This document shows, piece by piece, positions 23,391 through 35,398 of a stretch of 64,000 nucleotides of DNA. The DNA comes from Cladobotryum mycophilum (Eukaryota; Ascomycota; Sordariomycetes; Hypocreales; Hypocreaceae). Where the stretch lies: positions 2,108,001 to 2,172,000 of the forward strand of contig JAVFKD010000004.1 in the NCBI GenBank assembly GCA_036429605.1. The letters run 5' to 3'. Both the position numbers and the translations under genes were made by a program. The notes below the pieces were generated by a model, which was given only the letters and a program-made list of their open reading frames with translations, made no database searches and had not been told where the DNA came from. Position 1 is the stretch's first letter. Each line of letters starts with the position of its first letter.

Positions 23391-24653
23391 CCTGGCGTGA
23401 GCTGAAGGCCGTGTTGTACAGATAATTTGCGCCAAACGCGGCTGCGGGGGGATGAAATTGATGTTGGCGAGAATGAGAGAGTATCGACGTTGGAGCAGCA
23501 AGGAAACCGCTGACGGTAGAATTAATTATGAGAATGGAAGTTTCCATCTCTCAAGCAGGCAAAGTAACTAAATCATTAGGCATTCGACTCGGCTGATTAT
23601 CGTAATCGCAAAATAGGCTTCCATGGCGGCGCAATGCGCATGACAAGACTTCAAAGACACAGATGGAAACTGGTGGAGGGGCAGATGTTGGATGAGTCAG
23701 CAGCTTCGGTTCAGTTCCAGAGCGGCAAACCGAAGCAGCGCCATCACGTGACCCGGCAATTTCAAGCTTAAATTGGAATTACTAAGGGTCTCACCAGAAT
23801 GTCACCCAACATATTACGGAACGAGCGAAGATGACATGGTCGTCATTCTGGATATGTTACATTCAAGTGGGACACATGGAAGGGATTTCGAAGGTGGTGT
23901 AGGGACAGAGAATCCTCTCGCAATTGGGTCGTTGGATCCTTTTTCTTACTGCGTCTGTGAGTCACATACCTATGAAGCACTGCTACCCTTTGGCGTGCGT
24001 GGGCGTTTGTGTGGGGGGGCAAGCAGAAGAAGCACAGCTTGGAAAAGTCCATGTCAGACTGCTGGAGGGCTTGATGATGAGACGGTGAGGAGGTCGGCAG
24101 ATGCAAGAGTCATAGTGATGTACCTATAAAAAATAAAAAAATAAAAATAAAAAAAGTATGGCCCAAGGAGATTACGGAATACTCTATTAGAAAACAATAT
24201 CACATAACATTAGTCTTCATAAAACGTTCTCAGCCAAGACCATGCATAATTCGCCACTACGGAGTTGCATACATCCAACACCATATTTGCAATCTGTCCT
24301 GTTTGATGCATCTCTGGTATGAATGCATATGTATGTGTGTGTCTAGTAGAGGGGTGTGTGGCGTGCGCGTCGGATGTGGGAGCTTCGAGGAGCTGGGAAA
24401 AGCATCCATGGGCGGGCACCTCAACTTGAGATGAGAGATGATGCACCCCCACGCTCAAGATCTTCTCTTTCGGTGGACGGCGTCTGTTCCCCGGATTCCG
24501 CCCCTCCCGATGACGACAGATGAGGAATAGACTCGACGTAGGCTCTGAAACATTTACCTGGAGAAAGCTTTCTTGGCTCCAAGCTTCGCTTCCTTAGTGT
24601 GGGTGGTACAAGTAATACCAGGCAACGCGTGTGGGATGAGCTGCTGCATGCAT

Positions 24654-24654
24654 G

Positions 24655-24688
<34 letters not shown>
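24654..24688. repeat. Hexanucleotide GGGCAT tandem repeat
   Basis: Five to six near-perfect copies of GGGCAT. Read on the minus strand it would encode Met-Pro repeats at the start of an otherwise unremarkable short frame, which is not taken as a gene. Confidence 0.85.
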
Positions 24689-25117
24689 TATAGGCTGGGA
24701 GGGGCCCAGCGGCAGAAGAGAAGACGTGCTCTCAGGCTAAGCTCTGGAGCTTGCTAATCAGCGACAAGGGGGCTACTAATATCTAATATTAATCTTTTTG
24801 CTTTGCACTGCTCATAACACACACTTGTTTGTCCATACCACGTAATAAGGAGTACATACACATGTACACATCATATTGGTCGTAGTCTGGTTCGGTGAGC
24901 GTTATCAATGGGGGCTTGGGTAACATCAAGCAGCCCTTGGAGCAACAGAAGCAATATTGTCGTAGACTCGTACCAGGGCTATGTACATCAAACAATCCAA
25001 GCATTTTTGCCTTACTTTGTCTCTAGTTGCATGTTACATGTACATGCTTGGCTGGCATCCATGGTACATAAACGAGTTACGTCTTGGCCAGTTATTATTC
25101 GTTGCAAAGGATCCTCC

Positions 25118-25147
25118 CCTCCTCCTCCTCCTCCTCCTCCTCCTCCT
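25118..25147. repeat. CTC trinucleotide repeat
   Basis: About ten tandem CTC units, in intergenic sequence. Confidence 0.9.
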
Positions 25148-26232
25148 ACTCCCCCCAATCTCCCAAGGCCCGGCCCATCCATCTCAGTTTTAGTAGTGGT
25201 GGTGGTTGCTACCCATCTCTTCAACTTACTTTTTTTTTCGGCCTGCAAGATTTCAGCCGCCATCGGCGCTATAGAAAAAATGAGGAGAGGAAAGAAGGAG
25301 GGAGAGAGATGATCCACGGAATTGCTTGATCCAGACCACGACCCCCAAGGATGGATCATGGATACCTGACCCCTACCTCACCTCAGCCATGTACCTAACA
25401 AGAAAAAGCCACCGAAATCTCAATGATAAGAGTTTAGACACCTCTCATCCTCCCCCCAAGATTATGCTGTCTTATTGATAGCTCGGGCGCCGAGAGATAG
25501 AGATCTACCTATCCTTGTCAAGCCCAGCAATTAATCCTTGCTGCAACTTGTTCCTCCACCTGTTCCATATAGCAGCCTCGACCGCATCTTGCTCCATGCG
25601 TCGACAGCAAAGCGAGACACCTCAGGACTCTCACTGGATACTAGACCGCTTTGCCAAGGCTCGCAATCCCCCTTGACCTGCCCAATCCTGTTGACGTCCT
25701 TGTCTCAGTATAGGCCCATCTTCTCCCGTGCTTGAGCGGCGACGTGTAATCTGAGACTTGTCTTACTGCTTCAAAAGAAGGTTGTACGGGACGTACGTAC
25801 GTATGCCTTACGGCGTTGCGAAAAGGTACTTGGATACCCAAAGCTACAAGTAAGTGCCGGGTCGCCTTCTCCATCCCCAAAACACCACCACCCCAAGATC
25901 ATATCATTCATTCATACATCCAGCAACGAGCTGATTCTTTAATAGTTCAATCTCAAAGACCGCGTTGAGCGCTGGCCATTGGTAATAATAATCATTATTA
26001 TTTTTTTGTTTTTTATCCAAAAGACTCTCCAAAGGCCTTTCATCTTTCTGAGCACGCAAAGAAATCCTTATATAAATATCGTCTTACAAGCAACAACTCT
26101 GACACACTCCTTCAACCCATTCTTGGCGACGCCCGACTATAAGACAGTCTGGGCCTTACTCATTCATCTCGCCTGCGACGAACCTTTGCCGCCGACGAAA
26201 AACTCATCCTTCTGTAGTCCGGGTAGCCTGAC

Positions 26233-28026
26233 ATGAGCTTAGCTACCGTCGACGACCAAACGCGTGAAGAGCTTCAACTATCGGCGCCGACGGTGTTGGA
26301 GACACCGGCAACCACACTCTATGACACCCTCCACAACTCTCTTGTTCTAAGCCACACCGTCCCTTACCTACCCATCTCCAGTCTCCTTCACCTCGCCGCC
26401 GCAAGCCGATCATTCCGAGGACTCATCTACCAGACCCCGGGAGTCTTTCGTCACCTCGACCTCAGTCAAGTCAAGTCTGTGCATTTTGACCTTGACAAGA
26501 TTGATAAGGGTGGTGAAGTTTGGCGCAATGTCCAATTAGATGAGAACGTGACCGAAGATGAGTGAGTGCAGTACAGCCCCCTTGACAAATACAAACCCCG
26601 ACGCTGACCTTTTTATGAAGCTTCTACTCAGGACCCTTGAGAGGCGTCTTTTCGCCCCTTCGGCGACTAAACATCCTCCAAAATGTTCAAACTCTTGTCC
26701 TTGACGGGCTCTCCGTAACTGCAGAGCTCTGCCACGACATCATCAGTGACCCTGCCTTCAACGTCCGCATCCTGTCCATCCGCGACGTCAAGAACCTCAA
26801 CCAAGGCAAGCTGCGCCAGACACTGCAGTATGCGTGTCGGCCATCTCGCCCAGAAGGTTCTCTGAAGCTCAAGGCACTCTACGTCTTCGGCTCCAAGGAT
26901 GCAGCTCCTGCCACGCAGTCATCATCCTCATCCATCAGCACGGGGTGGAACCACAAGAGCCAAGACGCTCTCGCTTGCTCCCTGCAGAAGGAGGGCGACG
27001 CCTGGTGGTCCAAGAAGGGCCGCATCATTTCGCGGCCCATCGCCGAAGAGTGGGTCAACTGTATGCTCGCATGCGAAGGTATCATCGCCTTTGATGCCGT
27101 CCTCTGCCACGGCCCGCGCCATCGCAACTCGCCCTCGTACGGCAAGGGATGTGTCCAGACCGACGGCAGCCCCGCCGTGGCTACCTATGCCGTGTCCGCA
27201 TGTGATAGTTGCGGTGACGCTCCGGAGGGCATGACCCACTCGGACTCGGGCTCCATCCACACACGCCCACTTCTCGCGCCTCCGCCGCTGCTGTCATCAT
27301 CCCTTCGCGCAGCCACCACGCCCCAGGAGCCGGGCAGCTCATTCGTCGCCCGGTGCTTTGACTGCATCCGGGAGAGATACTGCACGGGCTGCCAGAAATG
27401 GTGGTGCGAGTCATGCTACCAGCTCCCCGGACAGGGATCGGGAGGCATGGCCACGCAGGTAGTCGTCGTCGACGACGAGACCCTGAATGCCTTTGGCAAC
27501 CTCGATCTAGAGACCCCGACCACGAAAGTCAAGGTACGAAACGGTTTCTGTCCACCATGCACTGCCGAGGTTCACCTTTAGGCGCAAAAAAAACGAATAA
27601 TCTGCGGACAAAGAGGCACTGTCACCGTCATATTCCAACCTATGATATGAGCAAATGGCTAACTATTATTTTCTATAGTCCCGAGTATCCAAGAGCTGCT
27701 GGGAGTGTGGTAACAACGTATGTCTCACCTGCGAACTTTGCATCTTCCTTGCCAATAAACTAACAGAGCTTTGTAGTGTGACGACTGCATCAATCGTACC
27801 CAACGGGTCTGCAGGAAGTGCTGCGCCGGATACTGCATCACCCATAATGAAGGATCATCCATGACTCATGTAAGTTTTGCTCCCAACAAATATCGGCCTG
27901 ATAAGAAACTAATAGAAAATATAGTGCGATTGTATGAATATCCCAAACACCGTACCACTCAAGTAGTAGACGCTAACTCGTATGATAGGGTGTGTTTCTC
28001 GTGGCCGTGGCCTTGGACGTCTCTGA
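26233..28026 (+). CDS. F-box-type protein with C-terminal Cys-rich (zinc) tail, six exons including a 7-nt exon
   Basis: Exons 26233-26561, 26621-27533, 27679-27717, 27777-27869, 27925-27931 and 27989-28026 give 472 residues with continuous phase and standard splice sites. The N-terminal part (about 40-85) has an F-box-like helix set (TVPYLPISSLLHLAAASRSFRGLIYQTPGVFRHLDLS), suggesting an SCF substrate-adaptor role, followed by a leucine-rich stretch. The C-terminal third is Cys-rich: CFDCIRERYCTGCQKWWCESCY, then CWECGNN, CDDC, CRKCCAGYC and a final CDWC, consistent with zinc binding. The first Cys and the Asp of CDWC come from the 7-nt exon. Without the intermediate splices, translation would stop at 27576 (after exon 2 read-through) or soon after 27931. 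No specific target can be inferred; related proteins exist across filamentous ascomycetes as uncharacterised F-box proteins. Confidence 0.8.
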
Positions 28027-28947
28027 GCAACCTCGACTGATGCCGAGATCCTACCGCCTACTTCGCAACAAAATACCCTGTCTTCTATGATATCTTTTCA
28101 TATTCCATATTAATCAACACAAAGCTCAAAAACAAAAAGCAAGCGGTTTCAGAAAAAGCTCCATTCCTTTATTTTTAGCATACGCCCATTTCCTACCCAA
28201 TATCCCGAACATTCACGGCGCCCGGTGAAAGACGCAGGCGATACTCACATATCAGGTGCACTGGCACAGGGTTCCCGAACAGCTGAAAGATGCCGAGAAG
28301 ATGGGGGTTTTATCGTCTGGTGGCTGGCCAGTGTTCACAGCTCGGCAAAGTTGCTTACCGCGGAAACACGGTGGTCAAGTTGCAGGAGTCGTTTGCTGGG
28401 GCGGATTGCCAGGTTTATTGCATGTGATGGTGGGCTGTATTATATATATTCTACTCATTTCACTTCCAATCACAACTCCTTTTTCCTTGAATGTATTTTC
28501 TTGTAAAATTTGTATTCGGGTCGTGCTGTATTGTAATCACAGTGCCCATTGACCACCCCTTCCACAAGCGTCCAAACTGCGGTGGGCGAGAGTTCTACTT
28601 GTGGCGGGCACGCTGTTGATATTCTATGTCCTCCAACCCTCGTACAGATGACACCCCGAGTCGTCACTACCAACGTGGCAGTCATCACTGGCTCTGTGTG
28701 ATGTCTATAGATGATAAGGCTCATCACTAGGGCCCTTTGAAGCGCCCAGACATTGATAGAGCATCTCGTTGGCATCCACATCCACAAGTGTTTGATGCCA
28801 AACGCAACCATCCTGACTCGGAGGCATGAAGCTTGAATAGGCTAGCATGAAGCATCTCCATTGATCCAGGAAATAATAATTAGACTTTTCCGAGTCGAAA
28901 GCTCCGAAATCCTTTCGTGTCTCTCTCCTCCTGTGTGTCACAGCATC
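28027..28947. other. Convergent 3' intergenic
   Basis: Lies between the F-box gene stop and the Arp6 stop on the opposite strand. No coding or structural feature recognised. It must hold the 3' UTRs of both genes. Confidence 0.5.
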
Positions 28948-30343
28948 TCAAGTCAAGAGACCAGTGGAAAACTTGCGCAACACCCACGCACTGCCATGCT
29001 CCTCGTACTCCTGCTTAGTTACCGCTACTTTATCGATATTCGCATGGCTCGCCATGTGAGCGGCCCCATACCAGGTGTGCGTGATGGGATCCGCCGGGCG
29101 AGCGACTCGCACGACGCAGTCGTCGGGGACGAGCTGCATGAGCTCCTTTTGCAGTCGTTGGATGAATCCGTCGAATAGGGAGTTGCCACCCACGACGACA
29201 ATGTTGGCGAGCAGTCCTGGCCAGAGCCCGATGGGCAGCTCGTGCAGGGACTGGTGGATGGCTTCTGCGAGGCCAGGCTGTCGCATGCCAATGTCGGATG
29301 GGTGGAAGATCAGTTCTGGGACGGTGAAGCGCTCGTTGCGCAGCGTGAGAACGTCCTCCTCCGTTTGGTTTACCGCAGCAAGCTTTTTAGATTTGACGTG
29401 CCGCGCAGGATCGTAGTCTCGGAGAATGCCCTTGTTTCTGGTGTGAAAGTCCGGTAAAACATAGTCCTTTACAATTCCAGCACCAGAGATGTAGTCAGGG
29501 CGCTTCTCGCCTCTTGTCCCCTTCCACGTCTTTTCCAGATCGCCTTTGAAGTCTGGCGCGACGTAGCATGCCGCCTCCTTCATGTCGTTGACAATGTAGA
29601 ATTCGTTTCGCACGTCAAAGTGGCGCAGGGATATCAGTCGAGCCATGTAATTCGTCATCAGCTTGCCGCCGACGTCGACTCTCCTGATGGCTGAGTGGAG
29701 GGGTTGCCCGCGGAGAAGCGGCGTGACGGTAGTGTGAGAGTAGCCGGTATCGACGACCATGGCAATCTCCGAGGGTACGTTCGCCGCGGTCGAGGCATCT
29801 TTTGTCGTGCGAAAGATGTTTTGCAAATCGTGATAGGCGTTGAAGGTCGACCCTACACCAGATTAGCAAAACAATTAAAACGGTGCTCGTCCCTAATACC
29901 CGCATACCAATTCCTCTGTAGTAGCTCGAAAATCCGTACTCCTCAAATACTATCTGGTCGCAATTCGTTTGCAGCACCGGCAGCGCATTCGATTGCTCCG
30001 TAAGTATTAATCGAGTATCAGACGGATCGCATTTCAGCGGAGCTTTGTCGTCGAACAGCTCGTGGTCCCAAATCTCCTTCTGAGCCTCCCAGTTAACGAG
30101 GTATCCCTTCTCCACCGGCCTTCGGAAATGGATCTCGCTATAGTCCCGGCATTTCTCGAGATTCGATGCGACGTAAATCTTCCTGTTGCGATCACGGGCG
30201 ATGCAGTTTGGGATGACCCGCGGTTCATCGATTACGCCGTCGCGTACGAGGCCTGCCTTTAGTGTCCAGGCTCCATTGTCGAGGATAAGGGTGTTTTGGG
30301 ATCCAGCCGGAGCTGCGGCTTTGGATTTGCGACCCCCGGCCAT
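28948..30343 (-). CDS. arp6: Actin-related protein 6
   Basis: Nuclear actin-fold subunit of the SWR1 chromatin-remodelling complex, which deposits histone H2A.Z. Two exons, 30343-29908 and 29852-28948, separated by a 55-nt intron; 446 residues, normal for fungal Arp6. Actin-fold landmarks: LILDNGAWTLKAGL (phosphate 1 loop), IPNCIARDRNRKIYVAS, EIHFRRPVEKGYLVNWEAQKEIWDH, MVVDTGYSHTTVTPLLRGQPL (phosphate 2 loop), RRVDVGGKLMTNYM, NERFTVPELIFHPSDIG, and IVVVGGNSLFDGFIQRLQKEL (adenosine loop). The C-terminus WYGAAHMAS..VTKQEYEEHGS is the usual Arp6 ending. The start at 30343 (MAGGRKSKAAAP) is preferred over an in-frame ATG 25 codons upstream, because fungal Arp6 begins close to the LILDNG segment. 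Confidence 0.95.
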
Positions 30344-30765
30344 GAAGTTTGGGGTTCGTGGAGGAAGATGGTTTGTCACGAAAGCTATATGCCGGGTTGC
30401 AACACAGCATGAAATCATTCACGCCTCTGACATAACAACCCTAGTGTGCAGAATGAAAAGCTACCCTAGAGAGCTAGCGGAATTCAAAGTTCACCTCCTT
30501 TCGCTTGGATAAAAGGCATACCTGTTGTCCATAAGTATTTCAATGATGCAGATTTAAGTCTATTAAAATAATTGCATTAAATAGCTTTGTGAAAAAAGCA
30601 TCTCCTAGACATTCCATCGTATGTTAGAGTATATCATACCCACACCAAAATGTTTGGTATAAGGTAAGGAACAAACACTTTAATATACATCCTTCAACTC
30701 TCGCCCTCTTGATGCTTAATCTTATATCTGAGCAGAAATTATCTTAGAAACATAAGTAAATTCCA
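30344..30765. other. Arp6 upstream / hydrolase downstream spacer
   Basis: 422 bp, A/T-rich from 30540 to 30740. Contains the Arp6 promoter and the 3' end of the next minus-strand gene. No other feature seen. Confidence 0.5.
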
Positions 30766-32677
30766 TCATGTCGGTCGCAAAATTCCTGACCGGAGAAATG
30801 GCAATTCAAACCCAACAACTTTCCCATCCTCCTTATAAAAGAGGACTCTATCCATCGGTTCGCCTCCATAATGGGCCCAGTCACCAATCGTCCAGGTAAT
30901 GCAATCGGAGTCTTGCGTTCCAGCACCAGGGAGCTCTGAAGCCGGCGATGAATCCGCTTGAGGCCAAAGATGCCACACCTCGCGAGTCACATTCTTCTCA
31001 TCGATCGTGGCCTTGTTATTCAAGTCGGAAGGGAAGAGGCGGACGGTAGGATTGATGGTGCCGACGTATTCTCCAATGGTGAGGTTCCAGATCTTTACCA
31101 GACCCTTTAAGAGATCCGATGTCCCACTGTGGATAGATTTAAGAACGAGTGAGTCTTTGTCTTGCACTAATGTTGACTCGAATCCGGTGCCATTCTCTCC
31201 CTTGCCGCTGAATTTGCGGGAATGCTGTTTAGCCTGATCTCTTGACACCTTATCGACTGCAGGGACAATAGTGGCCAACAATGCATCGGTAATGAGAGTG
31301 AGGGCCTGCATAGGTCCGGCCGTCATAATCACGAGACCAAGCCCGTATTCATCAATGACTTCTAGTTGACTGCGGTAGGCTTGAGCGCCACCACCTTTGC
31401 CATAAATAGTAATGGCATGAGGATGTTCCGGTGTGAGGTTTAGTGGCCGGTAGATTTCCCATGGCATTCCAACCGAGCTGTATGGACCACCACTAAACGA
31501 CTGTGGTTTGAGCCATTGCCTGATCTGAGTTGGAGTGAGATCTAGTGTTCGAGACAGAAGGGCGTGGGTGAATTTGGATAGGTCAGACAGTGACGAAACG
31601 AGTCCGCCGCCACTACAAGTGTCCAGGTTAGACACCCTCAAACACAAAGCATGATTGTGGGTAGACTTACGGTGCGTTGTAGCCATAATCGGCACCCCAG
31701 CTGCTTTCCCCAGGGGGTATGACTGCCTTCTTGTCATCACCAGGAGATGGAAGGGTGTTTTTGAGATCAAGCGGCTTGACAACAAACTCGTCCACCATTT
31801 GACTGTAATTCTTCCCCGTAGCTTCTTCAAGGGCCATTATGAAGATGGTGAAAGCGACATTCGAGTACGCCGGACGTTCCATTGGCGCAGTAACAGGATA
31901 GGAATCCAGCATCCCATCTAAAAAGTCTATGGAAAGTGATTAGCGGAGAGTCCCTCTGTTCATAAACAGAGGAGATAAACATACCATTGGGGCTACAGTC
32001 TTTATTCAAGGCGATTACGCCACATGGAGGATAATCAGAGTCGTTGACAGGAGGAAAACCGAGAGATAAAAAGACTTCCTTCAAGAAATAAAATTCCGAA
32101 AATCCATCTAGATTTCTATTGTTAGGGTAATTTACTCACCAAAGCTCGCGGTATGGCACTTACAGTTTGCAGGAACGCCGGCAAGGTGCTCGGCAAGCAT
32201 TCTCAGCGAGATATCCTTCCACTGTACCAGAGATTTGGGATCGGCCAGCTTCTTCAGGTACTTGGCAACGGGAGAATCTAGATCAATATCGCTCTTGAGG
32301 AGGAGATATGCCGAGATAACCTTGGTCACGGATCCGATAAGGTATTGCGAATCTCGATCAAGGTTCTTGGTCCCGTTCTTGTTCGCCTTGGCTAAGTGAT
32401 GGTATTCCCAAACAGGGACGCCCGGGACTGTCTGGTCTGCGGAGATGACTGCCACGGAGAAGGTGACGTTGTTGACATCCCAACCCGCTTTGATGTGACC
32501 AGATATAGCATCATCAAACGTTTTGGTGAGTTTGTTAGTAGCGTCCTGGAAGATAGGTGCTTCTCCCAAAGCGGTCGGTTTTGGCAGAACAGGGCCTTCA
32601 GGACGACAGTTCAGAGCCGCAGGCACAAGGCCCGGGAAGAGAGAAGCAAGAAAAATGGATTGAAGATGGAAATGCAT
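30766..32677 (-). CDS. Secreted beta-lactamase-fold serine hydrolase
   Basis: Serine hydrolase of the class C beta-lactamase / penicillin-binding-protein-like family; fungal members often act on ester or amide bonds, sometimes near secondary-metabolite genes. Exons 32677-32164, 32107-31985, 31917-31671 and 31612-30766 give 576 residues. The N-terminal hydrophobic segment (MHFHLQSIFLASLFPGLVPA) looks like a signal peptide. The catalytic SxxK is GSVTK (Ser116, Lys119). The second motif YxN is AYSN (Tyr230, Asn232). The C-terminal part (about 440-576) is a less conserved beta domain with GKGGGAQAYRSQLEVIDEYGLGLVIMTAGP. Several NxT/NxS sites fit secretion. First of three co-oriented minus-strand genes up to 37.2 kb. 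Substrate unknown; it need not degrade antibiotics. Confidence 0.88.
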
Positions 32678-33203
32678 GTTGGCTTTTCATAGCGCAAGAT
32701 GATATTGCTTCACTGTAAAGCATCCTGATTGAAATATTGGCTCTGCTGAAGCCCTCTTATACACTTTGCTGAACCCATCAAATCTCGAGAGCTGAAAAAA
32801 AGCGACAGCATCGTAGAATGGAGTCAAACAAGGGTTTCATGAATATCGTCTAAAGGAAGCCGAAATACGAAATGCTGAATGAGGTACTGGGCTCTCACTA
32901 CAACCAATCACCAACTTCTTGTGACGCCTGATGGAGATCTACGGTAGATCTGTGGGGTCGGCACTCGAAATTTCAACACGAGATACGGTGCCAAGATGTT
33001 TTGCAAACAGACTGCTTGCACAATAACCATAATTTAGTGTGGGACTAATTTATCAGCCTTTGTGGCATTCAGAAGATCACTTATGTTGGTCATGAATCAT
33101 CAATTCACCTCTCTCCAGAGCTGTCTTGACACACTAGGAAAGGCCGTCCACTTCGTACGAGTAAAAGGAAGGGAAAAAAACATCATTGCTTGCATGGTAT
33201 GCA
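32678..33203. other. Hydrolase promoter / aldo-keto reductase 3' region
   Basis: 526 bp between two same-strand genes. No coding potential or named motif found. Confidence 0.45.
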
Positions 33204-34370
33204 TTATAGTTTAGATACTATAGTCTTGGAGGGTATTAGGCCCCATCGTTCAGCCACTTCGTCCTTGGGAATGGCGCCGAATCTTTCTCGGGCGTTGACA
33301 AACGTCTCGCCACCACTTTCCCACGAGTAGTCCTTCCAGTCCCCTAAGCTGGGCCACATCTCGTCCCTGACCAGAGCAGCAATCTTGTCCCTCCTCTGAG
33401 CCGCGGCCCTATTGCGGGCACTGGTCAAAAGCCCAATCACACTGGTCCATAGCTCCCATGTCTCTTCCAGCTCCGTCACTGCCGTCACTCCCATGACACT
33501 CGCCCCGATTCGAGGGCCTCCGCCATAGGCTGTAGTGCCAAACAATGCGCCGACTCGTGCCCAGTTCTCCAAGGCCCATCGAATGGCCACCTCCTCCAAA
33601 TGCTCGCCACTGTTTTGGGCAATCGCCGCCAGGTCATTGCAGGCTTTGCGGAGCTCTGTCGGGGCGGGATGCCAGGATGCCATGGGTCCCTTATCAGCGC
33701 CTCTTGTTGTTAGCAAGCCCATATTGAGCATGCTAGCATTCAGTATGCATTCGACTCGGGCGAGGCGGAATCGCTCGAGTAGATCTGATCGCCCGAGCGT
33801 GGTGTTTTGGATGCAAAAGTTTCCATACGAGAGGATAGCATCCAATGGCTCGCCAGTCTCCCTTAGAACCCTTTCTGCCAGCGACGCGAGTAGTTCCACC
33901 GGGTATCCGCTGATGCCGACGTAGCGGATCAGCCCTTGATCACGCAACCGCCGTAGTTCCTGGACGGCGGTGACGACTTGAGCAGGCGGGACAAACTCGA
34001 CATCGTGCATGTAGACCAGGTCCAAGTATCGCGTTCCCAAGCGCTCCAAGCTGCGGCATATGCTGTAGCGAACCCATGCAGGGGAGTAGTCAAACTCGTT
34101 GGCCGCAATGCGCCCAGCCTTTGTAACGAGGAAGTAGTCCTCTCGTCGCGGGGGAGGGGTCAATCGCTGGAGGGCTTCGCCAAGGAGGATCTCGGAGGGG
34201 CCGTAGTAGGGGGAGGTGTCGAATGCGTTGATGCCGAGCTCAAGGGATCTTCGGACGATGTCGACATACGGCATGTGAGCGGGATCCGGATGATACTGGA
34301 CATTGAACGTAGCCGTCCCCAGGATGAGGGGAGGCAAAACTTGAGATAGAGGTTTTCGCGAGGCACTCAT
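33204..34370 (-). CDS. Aldo/keto reductase, D-arabinose dehydrogenase (Ara2) type
   Basis: Single-exon TIM-barrel oxidoreductase of 388 residues from MSASRKPLSQ; an in-frame ATG at 34400 would add ten residues. Visible AKR catalytic tetrad: Asp51 and Tyr56 in FDTSPYYG, Lys84 in LVTKAGR, His122 in YMHDVEF. The order LILGTATFN, INAFDTSPYYGPSEILLGEAL, RYLDLVYMHD, YVGISGYPVE and LLTTRGADKGPMASWHPAP resembles the NAD-dependent D-arabinose 1-dehydrogenase / L-galactose dehydrogenase branch (yeast Ara2), which feeds erythroascorbate synthesis. The exact sugar substrate is inferred from family likeness only. Upstream (higher-coordinate) neighbour is a secreted FAD oxidase; downstream is the serine hydrolase, same strand. 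Confidence 0.85.
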   Translation of the reverse strand: MSASRKPLSQVLPPLILGTATFNVQYHPDPAHMPYVDIVRRSLELGINAFDTSPYYGPSEILLGEALQRLTPPPRREDYFLVTKAGRIAANEFDYSPAWVRYSICRSLERLGTRYLDLVYMHDVEFVPPAQVVTAVQELRRLRDQGLIRYVGISGYPVELLASLAERVLRETGEPLDAILSYGNFCIQNTTLGRSDLLERFRLARVECILNASMLNMGLLTTRGADKGPMASWHPAPTELRKACNDLAAIAQNSGEHLEEVAIRWALENWARVGALFGTTAYGGGPRIGASVMGVTAVTELEETWELWTSVIGLLTSARNRAAAQRRDKIAALVRDEMWPSLGDWKDYSWESGGETFVNARERFGAIPKDEVAERWGLIPSKTIVSKL

Positions 34371-35398
34371 TGTGTCTCGTCGGCGGATCCAAGCCGTCAC
34401 TTGAGAGCGTCGACGAAAGGCATGACGGGGGAAGGGAGAGAAGGAGAGGGAAAAGGTTCAAGTTTATATGTATGTCTTTCAATGGCTGTGTTTCTATTGT
34501 CAAACGGGAGTCAGAACCTATGGGGAAACGTGTGGAAAAATCCAATGCCTATTTGGGGGTTGCAGTGGGTTTATCGCCTCGGGAAATTGTTATTAGGTAG
34601 TTTTTTGTCAGCCCAGCCCAGCCCAGGGCCACGCTATTCTGTTAAAAGATGGCCCGATAAGCGGATAATAGTCAAGTGTGTGTGTAGCTGTTTAATAAGG
34701 TATTTTAATATGGATGGATGCTGGTGTAGCAGCAGCTGGGAGAGTGGTCCATCCGGTCCATGGCTTATTAGTCCCTTGGGTTGGATGAATGGATCCGAGG
34801 TTCCCTTGCCATCCATTGCCCTGCGTTTCTCCATTCCAGTGTCCCATCCGACGGTACCGGCGCTATGACAACTAAATTCCCGTCGTGTATTTCCACAGCG
34901 AAACAATAGTCGTTGTGTTGTGGCACAAATCAGCCATCACGGAAAAGGTCCAGTCCATGTGATCGTCTTTGTTTCTTACTGTTTATTGCTGCTACGTTGC
35001 GTGAATCCCGTCGGAGATACAACGGAGCATGACCTTATTGAGGTTGTCCATTATCTACCTAGTAGGTATGCTTACCTGTCAATGCAAGCCGCTGACAGTG
35101 GCAGTCTTCTCGACGGCTGCTTGCCCATGATGACGATGATGCACTCTGATATGCAGATCACACAAGCAGCAGCCACCTGTCAACCTTGGTACCCAATCAC
35201 ATGATAAAGCTCAGTGCCTAGAATGAAGAATAACAAAGCGGAATCGTGTCATCTCTTGTCAATTCTTCCGTGAGATATACGCAAAACTACATATTGCAAC
35301 CCATCTTTTATTGAACCCGATGTCACCTGCAACGGAGACAGCAGCAAAATGATATAAAGTCCTCGTGTTGCGTTCAATCGATGTCCAGATATGTATTC
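34371..35398. other. Intergenic, no gene seen
   Basis: About 1 kb holding the reductase promoter and the 3' region of the oxidase gene. Short frames only. A small CAGCC triplication is visible near 34609-34623. Confidence 0.45.

Larger units (their letters stand above)
23391..26232. promoter_or_regulatory. Long divergent intergenic region
   Basis: About 2.8 kb between divergent starts (Ufd1-like and F-box gene). No credible coding sequence. It carries an A-rich tract (24127-24157), a GGGCAT hexamer array, a CTC triplet array, and a CT/AT-rich stretch before 26233 that may be the F-box gene leader. Confidence 0.45.

Noticed and set aside
24421..24684. Minus-strand frame starting with Met-Pro repeats
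   Set aside because: The start is the GGGCAT hexamer array and the rest has no recognisable domain or splice context.
30344..30418. Alternative upstream ATG of Arp6 (adds 25 residues)
   Set aside because: The extra residues look like untranslated sequence, and the family normally starts near the first actin motif.
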